Positions 1-12,867 of a DNA stretch of 64,000 nt are shown here, one piece after another. The stretch is from Anisakis pegreffii. Taxonomy: Eukaryota; Nematoda; Chromadorea; Rhabditida; Anisakidae. The stretch is from NCBI GenBank assembly GCA_035041965.1, contig JAPYMA010000772.1, positions 186,001-250,000 on the forward strand, written 5' to 3'. The notes below the pieces were generated by a model that did not search any database, was not told the origin of the DNA, and saw nothing but the letters and a program-made list of their open reading frames with translations. A program made the position numbers and the translations under genes. Position 1 is the stretch's first letter, and each line of letters begins with the position of its first letter.

Positions 1-1517
1 AATGATATGATGTACTGTTTGATCGCATCATATTTCATATGTTCACCGTGTGTTGACACTTTGCCATCAACGTTTTAACTGTACATTACGCGTTTATTAT
101 TTGTTTGCGTTCGCAGGTTATTTGGAAACATTTGTTTTGCTCGTTGATTTATGTCTTTGTTTACGCAAATATATTTCTGTCAATCTAGGCATCCACATTG
201 ATGGCGTTTTTATCATATGGGCTGATTTTTATGGCGTGTTAAATGATCATAGAATATGTTGTGTACATCGACGAATAGAAATGTTATGTACATGCAATGC
301 TCAAATTACGAATCCATTAAAATGTATCATTGAACAACGATCTGCGATTTTACTTTTTCTCAATGTGTTCGTTTCACATCGGACGAGTTCATTGCTGTGG
401 ATCATCAATTATTGAATATATTTGTGTTATTACACTCGACGCCGATTACCAATGAGATCACTGTATGCAACTGTCATATTTTTGTCGCCTCTCAATATAA
501 AGAATTCAGTAAAATGATTGTTCGTTTAATATTCTGCATAATAGTTTCTCTTTTGTGCTTAATGAATTTAATTAATGTTCATATCCTAATTACCAGATTT
601 TACAAAGTAGTTCAATTTTCCTAACGATGTTGAATGCAGAGTTTGAACAGTCAGAATTTCGCAATTTCACGTTTTAAAATTCCGTTCGTTGGACTCGTAT
701 TTTTTGCATAATTAAGCCGTTTCAATATTTTGGAAGTTGACCACGTGCAAACAAATTGGTATTGAATCGCTGCTAAATGATATGACGCAGCAAGGGTGCA
801 ACTGACGCTGTGTTGATCATATAGTAAGTCATTGATGAACATGTGGTAAGAACAACAATGAGTTAGTTATTCACAGCACGTCATTTGCTGTGCAGTTTGC
901 ATCATCGATGAACGTTTGATCTGTTAAAATTTGTTGCTGCAACGTTCCTTTAAATGAAGTGTTCATTGCAGTTGTTGTTGCAAGACCTCGGCGGTCGGTC
1001 TATGTGCATTTTTGTTTGCAACCTATTGAATTTCATTTTGATGTGCACACGTCCATGAACTCTACTTGAGTTCGGTTGTAGTAGAATGCTAGTTGCATAC
1101 ATCTAGTACAGACCATCATTCGAGGTGTACCATGTTATGACGTTGTTAATTTGAGTGAAGGGGTTATGTCTCGTCGTTGACATAGCTGCGCGTTTTGTTC
1201 ATTTCATTGGTGAAGTTGTTCGTATTTTAGCTTACATCGGCGATTACAATTTTTGAAAAATCAAAGTGTGCTTATAAATTGTTGACAATCGACAGCTGAG
1301 AGTGCGTCCATTTATGAGGTTGGCTTTCACACTACATTCAGCCATGTATTCTGATCAGTTTCACTTCTTCAAGAAGCATTCCAATAGTCCGTTCATCTAT
1401 TAATTTCTCAATTAATCGCTTTGTCGTTGTGCTCCTTAATGATCCCTATATAATGCTATGAAAAGTGTCTGAAGGTTGACAATTTCATCTGGTTGATAGA
1501 CTTAAATTCAATTTCAG
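1..1517. other. Intergenic or 5' non-coding sequence, no gene supported
   Basis: Open frames here are short, AT-rich and lack recognisable protein motifs or matched splice phases. The interval ends at a good acceptor (pyrimidine-rich run ending TTTCAG at 1517) directly before the acetyltransferase start. The last part could therefore be an intron, or the outron of a trans-spliced gene. Confidence 0.5.
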
Positions 1518-1524
1518 TGTGAGA

Positions 1525-1848
1525 ATGTCACCGAGAGCAATAGGTTACACAGTGGAGCATGCTGCTGACGCGTTGTTTTTTTATGTGAAAGTGAATGGCT
1601 CACGATCGATACTTGAATATAGGTGCCTTCCGAACAATGTCCTCGATCTCTATCACACCGAAGTACCTCCAATACTCCGAGGTAAAGGTATCGCTAAAGT
1701 GCTTTGTCAAGCTGCATTCAAATACGCAAAAGACCAAAATCTTCGCGTCTTACCGACGTGTTCGTATGTGGCTAAATATTCCAAAAAGTTTGCAACGGAT
1801 GACGAAAAGTCGTTGTTGGTATGTCGTGAAAAATTGAAAAGAGTATAA
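1525..1848 (+). CDS. NATD1-like GNAT-fold N-acetyltransferase, short single-domain protein
   Basis: The frame encodes about 108 residues from the ATG at 1525 to a TAA ending at 1848, which fits the small single-domain N-acetyltransferase family that includes vertebrate NATD1 and bacterial YjdJ-like proteins. The family signature is visible: a substrate strand reading LDLYHTEVPP (about residues 40-49) followed by the acetyl-CoA loop RGKGIAKVL (about 52-60), then a helix and the LPTCSYV segment. A splice acceptor (TTTCAG ending at 1517) lies 7 bp before the ATG. It may be a spliced-leader trans-splice site, as is common in nematodes, or the end of a 5'UTR intron. The cellular substrate of this family is poorly known. 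The domain call is strong from motif order and length; the biological role is not inferable. Confidence 0.82.
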   Translation: MSPRAIGYTVEHAADALFFYVKVNGSRSILEYRCLPNNVLDLYHTEVPPILRGKGIAKVLCQAAFKYAKDQNLRVLPTCSYVAKYSKKFATDDEKSLLVCREKLKRV

Positions 1849-2050
1849 TCTGTTGCCGATGGACGCCGAAAAGTTTAGCATAACCGTAACAATCCTCAGA
1901 GTGAACTGAGATTCCAACTTATAGGGATTGTTGGTTTATTTATTTCATATCTTCTGTACATTCATTATGTATATATACATATGTGAGTAAATATGTTGAG
2001 TACTAAAGTTTTAAGATGATAGCTGTCATGTTATTTGCTCAGAAATAGTA

Positions 2051-2284
2051 ACCCGAACGAAATTTGGTCTCTGAGGGGTCCGACCTAACACACTTATTAA
2101 GATTCCAGAAATTCGGCGTACCGACTGAAATTCAGAATTGAATCTCTATTTGGAGTTTCCGAAATTGCATATCCCGACTTTGTTCAAACTTGTTTGGACG
2201 AAATCCGATCTAACAATTCCAAAAATGTCAAACTTAAGTATACGCCAAAAATGTTCGTATTACAGTGACCAAATTTCGGTCGGT
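2051..2284. mobile_element. Putative MITE, about 234 bp, with TA flanks
   Basis: Imperfect terminal inverted repeats of about 22 bp: the left end reads ACCCGAACGAAATTTGGTCT, and the reverse complement of the right end reads ACCGACCGAAATTTGGTCAC. The 11-bp core GAAATTTGGTC is exact. A TA dinucleotide lies immediately outside each end (2049-2050 and 2285-2286), as expected for Tc1/mariner-type target duplication. There is no coding capacity. A TA flank is weak evidence alone, so the call rests mainly on the inverted termini. Confidence 0.45.
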
Positions 2285-2572
2285 TATGACTACTGATAGA
2301 AATGAAAAAAGCTGGAATAGTAGTCATTAATATTTTATTTTGTGATCCAAAGGCGTACGCAGAGAACAACTGAGAGATCTGGTAAAAACTTTTCAGTAAG
2401 TCTTTTGTGTTTCTCCTTCGACCACATTGTTGATTCGAGCATTGTTTATCGTTTACTCGAAGATTTGTTGCATTTTCTGCCGAAGAAATCTTCTGCGTAT
2501 AACGCCGATGTGGTTGTGTGATTTGCGATGATGAATTGATTTGTTCTTTTAAATAATGATTACGATTTGATT

Positions 2573-2647
2573 GATTTATTAAGTTACATATTGTCGATTT
2601 TAATTGTTCAGATTTATTAAGTTACATATTGTCGATTTTAATTGTTC
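2573..2647. repeat. 38-bp tandem duplication, two copies
   Basis: The unit starting GATTTATTAAGTTACATATT occurs at 2573-2610 and again directly at 2611-2647. The copies differ only at the last base. No coding function is apparent. Confidence 0.9.
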
Positions 2648-5600
2648 GGTGATTCAGTGAAACGCAATGGATGAAATATGAGTTGATGCAATTTTTGTTT
2701 GTTTCGATATTGTTGGGGTGAATATCACTGGCGATTAAAGTTTTTGTTCTGATTCTTATCAGTGATATTGCCCTGAGTTTTTTTAACATTCAGGTTGCTT
2801 TCTATTGACTTGTGTATTCCGTTGATGGGGTTTCTCAGTAGTTATTTGTAACTAATCCATGGTTTCGAAATGTTGCAAGGTTCTGTGGTTTTTCATCTTA
2901 TCGACAGTAAATGATAAAATCTAACATCTGTTTAATTTTGTTCATGGTCACTGATGTTTGCACAGCATTTCGATTCCCCTATGTAAAGAAAAGCAAAAAA
3001 CTTGTGTTATGCCTTCGAGAGAACGAGATAATAGAGTTACTGAGAGGCCGGATTGTTTTTGTGGTGATACGTCTTTTGGAAGCTGTTGATAAACATGATA
3101 ACGATGGCTCTCTGAGGGCATGCTGTCATTGATAAACATGATAACATAGGTTATGATTTGAACCATAAGGACATTCATAATTTCAACTCTGAATCCGAGA
3201 TGGTTAGAAAAACTGCGATGTAGCGACACTCTGAATTAGGGTCGCGATTCCTATCCTTTAGTTCACTTTCAGCTAAATTTTGTCACCTTTAAAGAATGCC
3301 ACTTCAGAGCGGTACTCGATCAATTTGTCAATTCGCTTCAGAAGTGGCTTCATTCATGTCACATAACAATCAGAATCCTGTCGTTATATTCACGAATATT
3401 CATTAAGGTCGTCGGCTCTGCAATTTGATCAGTGAACAATCATGATTATTTATGAACCTCATAATCGACCAAATTGTGTCTACGATGCAGAACATTTTTA
3501 TGGACACGTTAAATGTTTTATCGGCTGACAACTCACATGTTGCATTGATCACGAGGTGATTTGATGAATGACACCGAGCTGTTTCGCTTGCGTAATGTTG
3601 TTTTCGATGGAGATTTATGACGGAAATCATTGACTTTGCGATCGCGATCAACTGAGATGAGAATAAAACATCCTGTAAATGCCGTTAGCAGTGAATTCCT
3701 TCAGATTTCCAGTTTGACCTTAAGAGAAAAGCGATCATTCCATTTGTTGGTACTGAGTCAGATAGAGTACGCCGACAGCATTTCTGATGAGAGAGCAATA
3801 AAAAACAAAGGAATAATGCCTTGAAGCGACGACTGCGTCCTTAAGCCATCGCAGTGGGCGTATCAGGTGCTAATCTTATGAGTGGTTTTCTGCATTGACT
3901 CGTTCGCATCACAACAACATTCAAGCGATTTTACTGATCACTGCATGTTTTTTATTTTTATTTACGCTCATTGCGTTGTCGTTCAGTGGTATGAAAACAT
4001 CACTCAGTGATTTACCTTTGCACAAGAACATCGATATCATACGATCGATTTTCGATTCCAGTTCAACAACTGATCACTTCGCCCGAAAAATTCTTACTGC
4101 GTTTTTGTTTTGCGCCTAGGCTGCACTGCTGCCTACGAAAGAAATTCAATGATCTGTAAATACCCTAGCATGATCTATAGTCATTCATGATTTGGGTGCT
4201 AGGAAGAGAAGATAACTTATGCTTATGAAGTTAGGTGTTAAGCGGTGACGTTCTGTTGAACACTGATAAGAGCAGCTTTCTGCAATTGATAAGAATCACT
4301 TGTCTTGAAGAATGATATTAATGATAAATTTATCTCTTTTGTTCATCTCTGATTTATTTCCACATAAATTTAGAAGTTGATTTGCGAGTTTCAAGAAAGA
4401 TATTCAGTTTGAACGTTCGTGACTCGCAATCAGTATTTTTAGTGTCCACTCATTTGTGCGGAATTACAGGAGAAAATGTTGACATAATGGTGAGAGCAAC
4501 TTCTTTGCCATCTATTTATTCAATATAAGATCGCTTCGAAGTGGTTGCCACAGAAGAAGGTTAAGGAATAAGAAAGGACGACAGGATTGTGGTTGTGGCA
4601 TTCACAAGGAAAATGGGTTCGTTCATTATCTATCCACAAACATTAGTCGCCCCTTCAATGATCTCTTATTTCTGCTCGGAAACTTTATCAAACAAAATCA
4701 AATAAAGCGATATGAGTTATCACTTTTTTATCATGACTAATTTTTACTGTATGTCATGAAATTACGTTTTTCTCTTTATGCTATTCGCAAGCCCAATTCT
4801 AACAGCTAGAAAAATATAGCAATGATCATTTGAGATCTTACTGATCACGTTACGATAAACTGTGGGACGTTTCTAAAGAATTCAACGACCTGAATAATCA
4901 GTAAACTGTTAGGAACAGTTAACCACACTAGTTTCTTTTGCGTTTCAATAAGCACACGTTTCAGTAATCCGAATCGTTTTGTTAGTTGTTGACATCTTTT
5001 AGAGATTTCAATTATTTCCTTTAGTAATGACAATTCATGCTTCATTAGTAAACTCAGTCACTTTATTCATTATCACGATTCATTCGAAGCGCACCTATAC
5101 AAGGGATACTTGGTGTAGTATAACGAGCGATATCACAATAAGGAGGATTAATAGACGGATATCGGCCGAGTAGCAACGCGGCAAGCAGCTGCATTAATTT
5201 ATCAACTTATTGGTTGATTTGTCTCTCTATGAGAAACTGATGGCATGTTATCTCGGAATGCACCTCTCATCTAGTCACATCACTCTTCAAATATTCTTTA
5301 TTTCTCTTTATCGCCAAGATGACTCTATTTTTGTGTTTGCTTATGTCACAACTAAGCGATCGCAAAAGCACAAGAATCAATGAGTAAACGTTAACCGTTC
5401 CAGATCTCAAAATTTATTATGTGTAAGCGCTGCTTACGATTCCACTCCTCTTGATTTTTGTTCCGTTTCTTTTTTCTACAAACGATCTACGATCTTCAGT
5501 CATAATTCATCATCACTGCAACGGTTTATTGTGAATGCGATTCGATTTAACAGAAGTGATAAATCTGCAAAAAGAACAATTAAGTGCAAAATTTTCGTCC

Positions 5601-6013
5601 ACATTTTCCCACTGATACTTTTGCTCCATGCGTTTAATCGTAGCCGATTTAACAATTATGGCACTTCAGGCAAACTTTCATCGCCTTTTAAGCATACTTA
5701 GAGTTATTGGTTTGTTTCTTAGTTAGGTGAAGATTATTGAAAGCAGTTGTGGTGATTATTAGATTTATATCCTTATGCCGCCCGACAGAAGCGTTCGATT
5801 AATCTGTTATCTAAGCACACAAATAGGAAACGGAAGAAATGAGGAAGCTTGACGCTGAACGATGAATTGCATTATTCAGAACCGGATAAGTCGTCGGAAT
5901 CGGAGAGTGCATCGGCCTTAACCTGTTTGCATCTGACGCCGTTGGCTTGTTCAGCAGCCGATATCATTGCAAGTCGTCCGGCAACTGCGCTCAATCGAAA
6001 CGGTAGATTTCGC

Positions 6014-9005
6014 ATGGATGATCCCAATCCATCAGCGCCAAAACGGCGAATCTACAAAGTCGTCCTCACCGGTGGACCATGCGGAGGAAAAACTACAGGA
6101 CAGGTTTGAGAACAATACTTCGAATCAGATTCTGTATTAAATGCCAATGGCATTTCATTCGCAATTGGTGTTGTTTTGCATTCTTTTTTACTTCTTTTTG
6201 ACGCACCAATGAAATTGCATCTATCGTACACGAAAAACATTCACCTCAGAAAACTGGTTTCGTCACCATGTAAACCGTGCGAGTGGCATCAGTAATGGCA
6301 TCTAATCACATCTTACATCCGCTGAATTTCTTTCTTCCCACAATAATTGTCCTCGACAATGCAAGGCATTCAAACTGAATTTGTGAATTTTAAGGATCGG
6401 TTGCGAACATTTTTTGAGAGTATCGGCTGGAAAGTTTACACGATACCTGAGACGGCAACTGTTTTATTGGGCGGTGGAGTGAAGTTCAGTGAGTTGAATG
6501 GTGAGCAATCGTACGCCTTCCAGAAGGATCTCCTCCTAACAATGCTCCGTATCGAATCGGTAGTAACTGACTGAATTATGATTGACAGTTTCCATGCATT
6601 CTTCTCCTTCTACCTTCATCACTCTTATTAAGGTAGTCTATTCAACAAACAAAAATGTTCTGAATTCATATTAAGTGAACTAAAAGTTGAAACCAAATTT
6701 TCAATACACGATTCAAAATCTGTGTGATGAATGTATAAGTTATCTGATATCAGCCACAAATATTTGTATTCATCCCATTTATCCAATGAATAAAAAACAG
6801 AGATAAACCAGATCGTGAAACTGTGAAATTCTGCGTTTCTATTTGAGGAATTCGCTGTGTTGTGTACATAAGGGAACATTTTCTTCACTTGTTCAAAGCG
6901 CAATTATTTTAATCTGTGATTGAAACTGGCAATAAAAGAATGCAATTTTTTCCATAAACTGTAATGAAATGACTGTGATTTTCGAATTTTCTCCTATTTG
7001 AAGGTTTTCTTCAACCAAGCGGAATTATCATCCGCAGATTATGTGTTAGTTATCTGTGATCGTGGTGCTATGGATCCATCGGCTTACATCGACAATCAGT
7101 TATGGCAAAAACTTCTTCAAGAAGCGGATTTGGAGCTGTTCAGTCTGAGAGAAGACAGATATGATCAGGTATGTTGAAACGACGGGCAGGGGGTGTTTAC
7201 AGTAAAATCAGCGATACTATTCCTAGCCTCATGGTTTATGTGAAGTTGAAAGAAATCGTATTTCAGCGAAGATAATTGAAGAAAATGATATTCAAAAATT
7301 CATTTCGACTGTAACAGTTGCATTTGAAAGGGAACACTCTATGGAACTTCCCGTGCTACGTTAACTAATGCGCATTCACAGATTATTCACCTGACAACAG
7401 CTGCAGACGGAGCGGTTGACTATTACACGTTGGCCAATAATTCGATTCGATCTGAGGGTGTCGCTCAAGCACTCGAACAGGATCGATTGACTCGAAATGT
7501 AAAGTTGACTCCGATCATTTCATCTGTGGGATCTCATTGGCTCTTAAATGTGGTGTTTTGATGCGAACGATATTGAAGATATCTGTGAATTGAAATTGAA
7601 GAGGATTTGGTTGTGAGTGAATATGTTAAAGTAAGGACACGTTACTATTGAAGGCATGGCTTGGACATCCTCGCGTTGATGTCATTGATAACACTGGCTG
7701 CAAATCATTCGAAGATAAAATCATACGTGTTATCGCGGCCGTTTGCGATCGTATGGGCTTGTGCACGCAGGATCGTCTGGCGTTCAACAGCAGGTCTAAT
7801 ACAAGTTTTTTTTATTGTAGAACTTATTTATTGTACCTTAGTGTCAACAACCGCAATCATATCTGTTTCGTAAGATAAATTCAAATGTAACGACTGCAAT
7901 GTTTTAGAAAACGAAAATGGCTGATTGCTTCGATAGACGAATCTCAAATGCCTCGATCAGAAGTATACAATGTTTGGCATCGCTATCTTTGCACTGAGGA
8001 TCCCAAAGTTCAAGTAAGTAAAGAATCTTTGAACGTTCTATATATCTTTGAATAAATACGTTGATATCACAACGAGAACTCAATGTTTAAAGCAATGCTG
8101 GAATAGCCATCAAACGCTGCTTTTGACATCTGAACTGACAGACATAATTTTTAATGAGACATTCTCCTTTGAGAAATGAGCGTTTGATTGGGTGATATGT
8201 CCTTCGATACAGCGAACTGAACACGTTTCTTATATAAACATTCTGAGATTTGAATGTTTTAAAAATGTGAATGCTCACATATTAAATCTCAACTTCAGGT
8301 TCGATTACGATCTCGCAGTCAGAATGGACGCACAAGTTATTCGATCACAACACGACATTTCACTCTACCGGAAACGGTCGAAACTCGAATGCAGTTAACA
8401 GCTCGAGAGTATTCGAACTACAAGAAGATGGAAGATGGATCGCGTGCTGCTATTCACAAGGAGAGACGATGTTTCATGTTCCACAAGCAGGTTCATTTAC
8501 TCTCGTGAAATTATTCACTGCAGTAGAGAGGTTGCATTTGTAGTGACCACGAATCTTTACTGAAAGCGTAATTCGAATATTCAGTATATTTCGGTATATC
8601 TGGGTGGGCAGCGATATCACAACATTTTTCGGGATAGATCCATATGAAAAGATTTGTGATCAAAGTGTCAAAGCCACAAGGAACTCATCGTACATAAGCA
8701 TGACAACTGCAATAACGCCAGTTATTCATCTTAAATACAGCACTCTATATGTATCACATCCTTTCTTATTGAGCAATCAACACTCAATATTTCAGTACTT
8801 TCACATTGATATCTACAAAACGCCGTTGCCGCCGTTTTGTGATGGAAAACTTTTGATGATTCTCGAAACTTACACGACGGCACCTGCACACAGCGCAGAA
8901 CCCGAGTTACCGGATTTTATGAAGATTGAACGCGAAGTGACCGGCGATCTCACTTACAGCATGTACAACATCGCGAAAATTGATCGTAAATCGTCGAAAT
9001 GCTGA
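6014..9005 (+). CDS. TTD14-like P-loop protein (AAA-type NTPase domain plus CYTH-like C-terminal part)
   Basis: Eight exons join in consistent phase: 6014-6103, 6395-6559, 7004-7168, 7382-7498, 7654-7793, 7908-8013, 8299-8490 and 8796-9005, giving 394 residues. The N-terminus carries a Walker A motif GGPCGGKT (residues 20-27), then [20 protein letters not shown] and a hydrophobic Walker-B-like strand YVLVICDRG (about 98-106). These match my recollection of TRPL translocation defect protein 14, a GTP- and phosphoinositide-binding trafficking factor in Drosophila photoreceptors. The C-terminal half ([17 protein letters not shown] onward) resembles the CYTH-like domain of that family. The ATG at 6014 is the first in frame; the frame is open upstream to 5843 without an ATG, so a 5' exon may be missing. 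The protein is somewhat shorter than the fly one. Family assignment is confident; a trafficking role in this organism is inferred. Confidence 0.83.
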
Positions 9006-11619
9006 CAGATGCACCTTTTATTACACGATTCCTCATGCAGTTGTTAATTTCCTTTGGTTTCTCATTAGAAACACTAATTTGTGAGATTGAGACAGGCCTC
9101 TAAAATTCTCTTTGGTACATGAATTTGGTTGAATTGAAATTTTAGTTTTGACATATTCGCTATGATGAAGCTAAATGAATCATCCTGTGATCACATATAA
9201 GCATGCACCAAGACTAGAATTACTTCATTTCAATAATTCCTTCTCATGAATCTTCATTAGTAAATTCTCCTTATTATTACATTAGTTACCGTAATCGCTC
9301 GAATCTTCAGCTATCATAACGCCAACCACAATATGCTGTCCAAATTTAGGCTCCCTCGTTTGTTGTCGTTTTAACACTAACTTTAATCATATCTGGTCCG
9401 CAACCTGCATTATATTATGCATTATTTTTCTCCGCTGTAAACGCTGTATCTGATTAGCGAATCAAATGATTTGGACTAGCTTCATAGAGAGATTTAGTTC
9501 CACATATTACTGCTATTATTATTCATTGTGTTACTACTACCTCATGTAATAACGCTGTTAATATTATCATTAAGAGCTCGTATTCAATTGGTTCGGTTTT
9601 TTTCTTATCTGTAAATTATTTTCAATTCCCGATTAACAAATGAAAATTGAAATGTTGAACGAAATTGCAACCAGTTCACAAAAAAGAGTAATTAAAGTGT
9701 TTTCTTGATGATGTCTTTGGTCGATGCTTCGTTATGAAATCTGCATAGAGTTCGAATGTAATTCGGAAGTATACGAACTGTGCAGTTTGTCTCTCAGCTG
9801 TCAGCGTCAAATTCTGAGAATTTCTGTCAGTTCTTCTTCAAACAATTGAACTAGGCATGAGGTGGTCTAGCCATCTGTGACAAACCCCGTCACAGTTTCT
9901 GTCAACATTAGACATTTGCTTTACTTGTTGATTTGTTCGAATTTATTCGAGTATTGCAACAAAGCAAGTTGTTTTGTTGGAAAAAAAACAATAAAGAAAG
10001 TGATTTTATTTCTGCTGATGGCATACAATGATAAATTCGAAAAATTTTGAAGCTGACCAAGAATGCAGGTACGTTTAGGTGCAGCCGTGGCTGTACTGTA
10101 GGTGAAACATAAAGATCAACAAACAATACATCAAATTGATAGTACAAACAATACCACTGATATTAACTGATAAATTGACAAATGCATAACACTATTGACT
10201 GTGTTAATGATATGTATCTGAATGGAACAGCATCGAGCTATCATCGCGCTTCGTCTCAACGAATATAATAGAAAAGAATTTCTTTTCCTCATAAAATCAT
10301 CAAAAGAGACGATTTTTGATAATTTTTGAAATCGCTTTTGAGCAGATATCTTGTAAATGTATCGAAAACGAAGAGTTTATATGCACTTTAAGGTGTAACG
10401 CCTATGACTGCTTCTTTTGCGTCGAGGGAGTTACCAATGAGAGTTTTGATTTCTAAAAAACCACTAAGTAAATATTCATCGCGGATTCATGTTAGTGGAG
10501 TGGACTTCTTTTGAACTCGTTGATATCGAAAAGATAGTTTTAATAAACTGGCAATGATTTTTTTTTGAGGTATGAACTGATGAAAATGGCATTCAGTAAT
10601 GAGCATTGTTTATTGTGATCCAGTTGAGATCATGAAAATGATACGATTCTAAAAAATGCTTCCTGATAGTTGCAGTTGAATAGATTAAAAATATATCGAA
10701 TTTCTTCACCACATATCGCCTTTCTTTAGATCAGCAACATCACGCATAATACCGTTAGCTGTTTCGTTTGGCTTTGTTGATGTATTATCACTCGTATACA
10801 ACACTTATGTTTGGAGATTTGTTTTAACGTAGATGGAAATTTATAGATGAAACACTAGAATTCACATTTCATTCAACAATTTTGTTAGTTTGTAACATTT
10901 TGGTAAAGTCGCTTGATTTATTTTGCGTTGAGGTATGTTGGGTGTGCAATGCATAGCTTTTAATTTTTCACATTGAAGAGCAATAAGAGCAACGGCGAAA
11001 GATGTTCGAATCGGATGTTGGCATTTGATGTTTTAATGGGAATAATTGAACACTGCGTTTTAAAGTTCACGTCTTTTCATGGTAATGATTCTCTAAGACG
11101 CTTAAGTCGCATTCGAACTTTTTTCTTCATAATTTGAAGCTTTTTGGTGAATGTTTTGGGAGGTAAAGAAGTTTCATAAGACAAATGTCTTTCCTTACGT
11201 TTAGAACGAATTTGTTAACATTTGAAAGGTAAAAGAATATTATTAGTGCTGAACTGCTGCTGCCTGTTAACGGCCGTGCGATGCTTGCCGTTTTGGGAGT
11301 CGTAAAATTTATTGATTTCACACGTACGATCTGATGCTTGTGTCGACGATGATGATGCATACATTTTCAGCGGATGATTTTCAGTTTTGTATGCATCCGT
11401 CATGTAAAGTATACTGTAAATATGATTAGTTTGACAGTAGCTTCGAAATATTTTCATAAGTGGTCGATTGGTGGTCATTGATTTCACTATCACATCTTTT
11501 CTTCTTCTTCCACTTTCAGTGATCAGATTGAATAGATATTCGAGCAATTCCATAATATGTATGTCTTTTTTATCATATTTTTAGGCCCTAATCTACACTC
11601 AAAAGTTTCAACTACCTAT
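9006..11619. other. Intergenic interval without a supported gene
   Basis: No exon with a recognisable motif was found. A 112-codon frame on the minus strand (11553 to 11215, starting MELLEYLFNLITESGRR) overlaps another open frame on the same strand and has no recognisable domain. It could be a stray exon but is not called as a gene. Confidence 0.5.
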
Positions 11620-12867
11620 ATGAATGAGGAGCACATACCTGGAACACTTGGTGGCAGGTCAATATTTTGGTGTCCAGATGGAGAAGGTTGGCGTTGAGGT
11701 GATATTTTAGGACGAGTGCATTTGTTCTTCAGATGCGTTCGCTGATTTTGTTTGCACGACTTTCTATCATTCATCTTGAATTAAATTATGCAAGTGCAAT
11801 GAACACAACCCACTAAGAGGTTTTCTTATTGCCGAATATGCTTCAATTCATGCTTGAAATCAGTTGATCGTTGTCGGTGATTCATCCCTTGGATACGGTA
11901 CAACCTGGATATGCTTACGAATGATTCAAGAAAAGAAGCTAAAAGAAAACATTCAAATAGTTGAGCGCAATGGTCTTGTTGAGTTGAATCCGGCACAAGA
12001 TGTAATAATATGTCACATCAGATGTCGTTCTTGGGACTAATGAATCGAGATTTTGTTTCCTAGTTTATGCTCAGTAAATTTTTTAATGCCATTTGATTGA
12101 GTGCTTTTGAAGGCTATTTACCGTATTGCCCTCAGCCAACTGATCCTGACGATTACAATTATTGCTGTCTATACTCACAGTATGCTTTCGACAGACCAAC
12201 TTGTTGTCGGTATGCACTTTCAACCGGTCTCGTTATTGCACTCGTTCTGTCGGGTGTTGTCGCTACACTAGGTGAGCGCGACGTACTCAACTTTTTTTCT
12301 TGCCCATCGTCACTACACTAGGTGACACTGATCTCTGATAGATTCGCATTTGAGTAGATAAAAATAAATTTTGCTTATCTCTTGCCTCTCACTGTGGGGA
12401 TCGCTTATCTTTGACTGAAAGGAAATGTTCCTCCCTAGTTCGAGTGAACACTGACAATGAGATTAATCCTACGCCACCAGCAATGGAACAAATAATATCA
12501 CCTAGTTGAATCGATGTTCTACAGCCAATCGATGAGCATCCATTCATTCGAACGTTTTGATCAAATTATGCGTTAACAATATCAGAGAGCGATATTATTT
12601 CGTTTTATTTTATAGGAGTGAAAGTTTTTCCTGTTAAGCAGATACGGGCCTAGCCTATCAGAAGGATGTGTTTCGGAGGTGATTGATAATTCAGGTTGAG
12701 GCATTGAACAATCATTGGTTTTTTTTTCAGTAATAATATTCCTATGGTGTTGGTTCTGTTCCGTATGTCCAATCGCAAAGCGAGTAATCGCAAATCACAA
12801 ACGACGACAACAATCGCTATTCATATCACAGCAAAATATCAATGGTTCTTTTGACTGTATGGAATAA
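11620..12867 (+). CDS. Shisa-like cysteine-rich single-pass membrane protein, copy A
   Basis: Three exons (11620-11686, 12113-12271, 12731-12867), both junctions phase 1, give 120 residues. The short N-terminal part ends in RSIFWCPDGEG. The cysteine-rich part follows: YCPQPTDPDDYNYCC, then RPTCCRY. A transmembrane helix (about residues 52-80) leads into a juxtamembrane CWFCSVCPIAKR and a basic tail. The C-rich pattern ending in paired YCC and CC motifs before a single helix resembles the Shisa superfamily, whose members retain or modulate receptors in the ER/Golgi and at synapses. No cleavable signal peptide is visible, which is unusual for Shisa, so the name is provisional. An AATAAA at 12870-12875 follows the stop. 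Copy B lies about 1.9 kb downstream with the same exon phases, indicating tandem duplication. Confidence 0.75.

Larger units (their letters stand above)
1849..6013. other. Gene-poor interval
   Basis: Apart from the MITE-like element and the 38-bp duplication, only short unconvincing frames are seen. A 17-bp direct repeat (TTGATAAACATGATAAC) occurs at 3086-3102 and 3129-3145. The frame open from 5843 runs without an ATG into the TTD14-like gene, so an upstream 5' exon of that gene may lie in this interval. Confidence 0.5.

Noticed and set aside
11215..11553. 112-codon minus-strand frame
   Set aside because: It overlaps a second open frame on the same strand, has no motif and no splice partners. 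It is likely chance in low-GC DNA.
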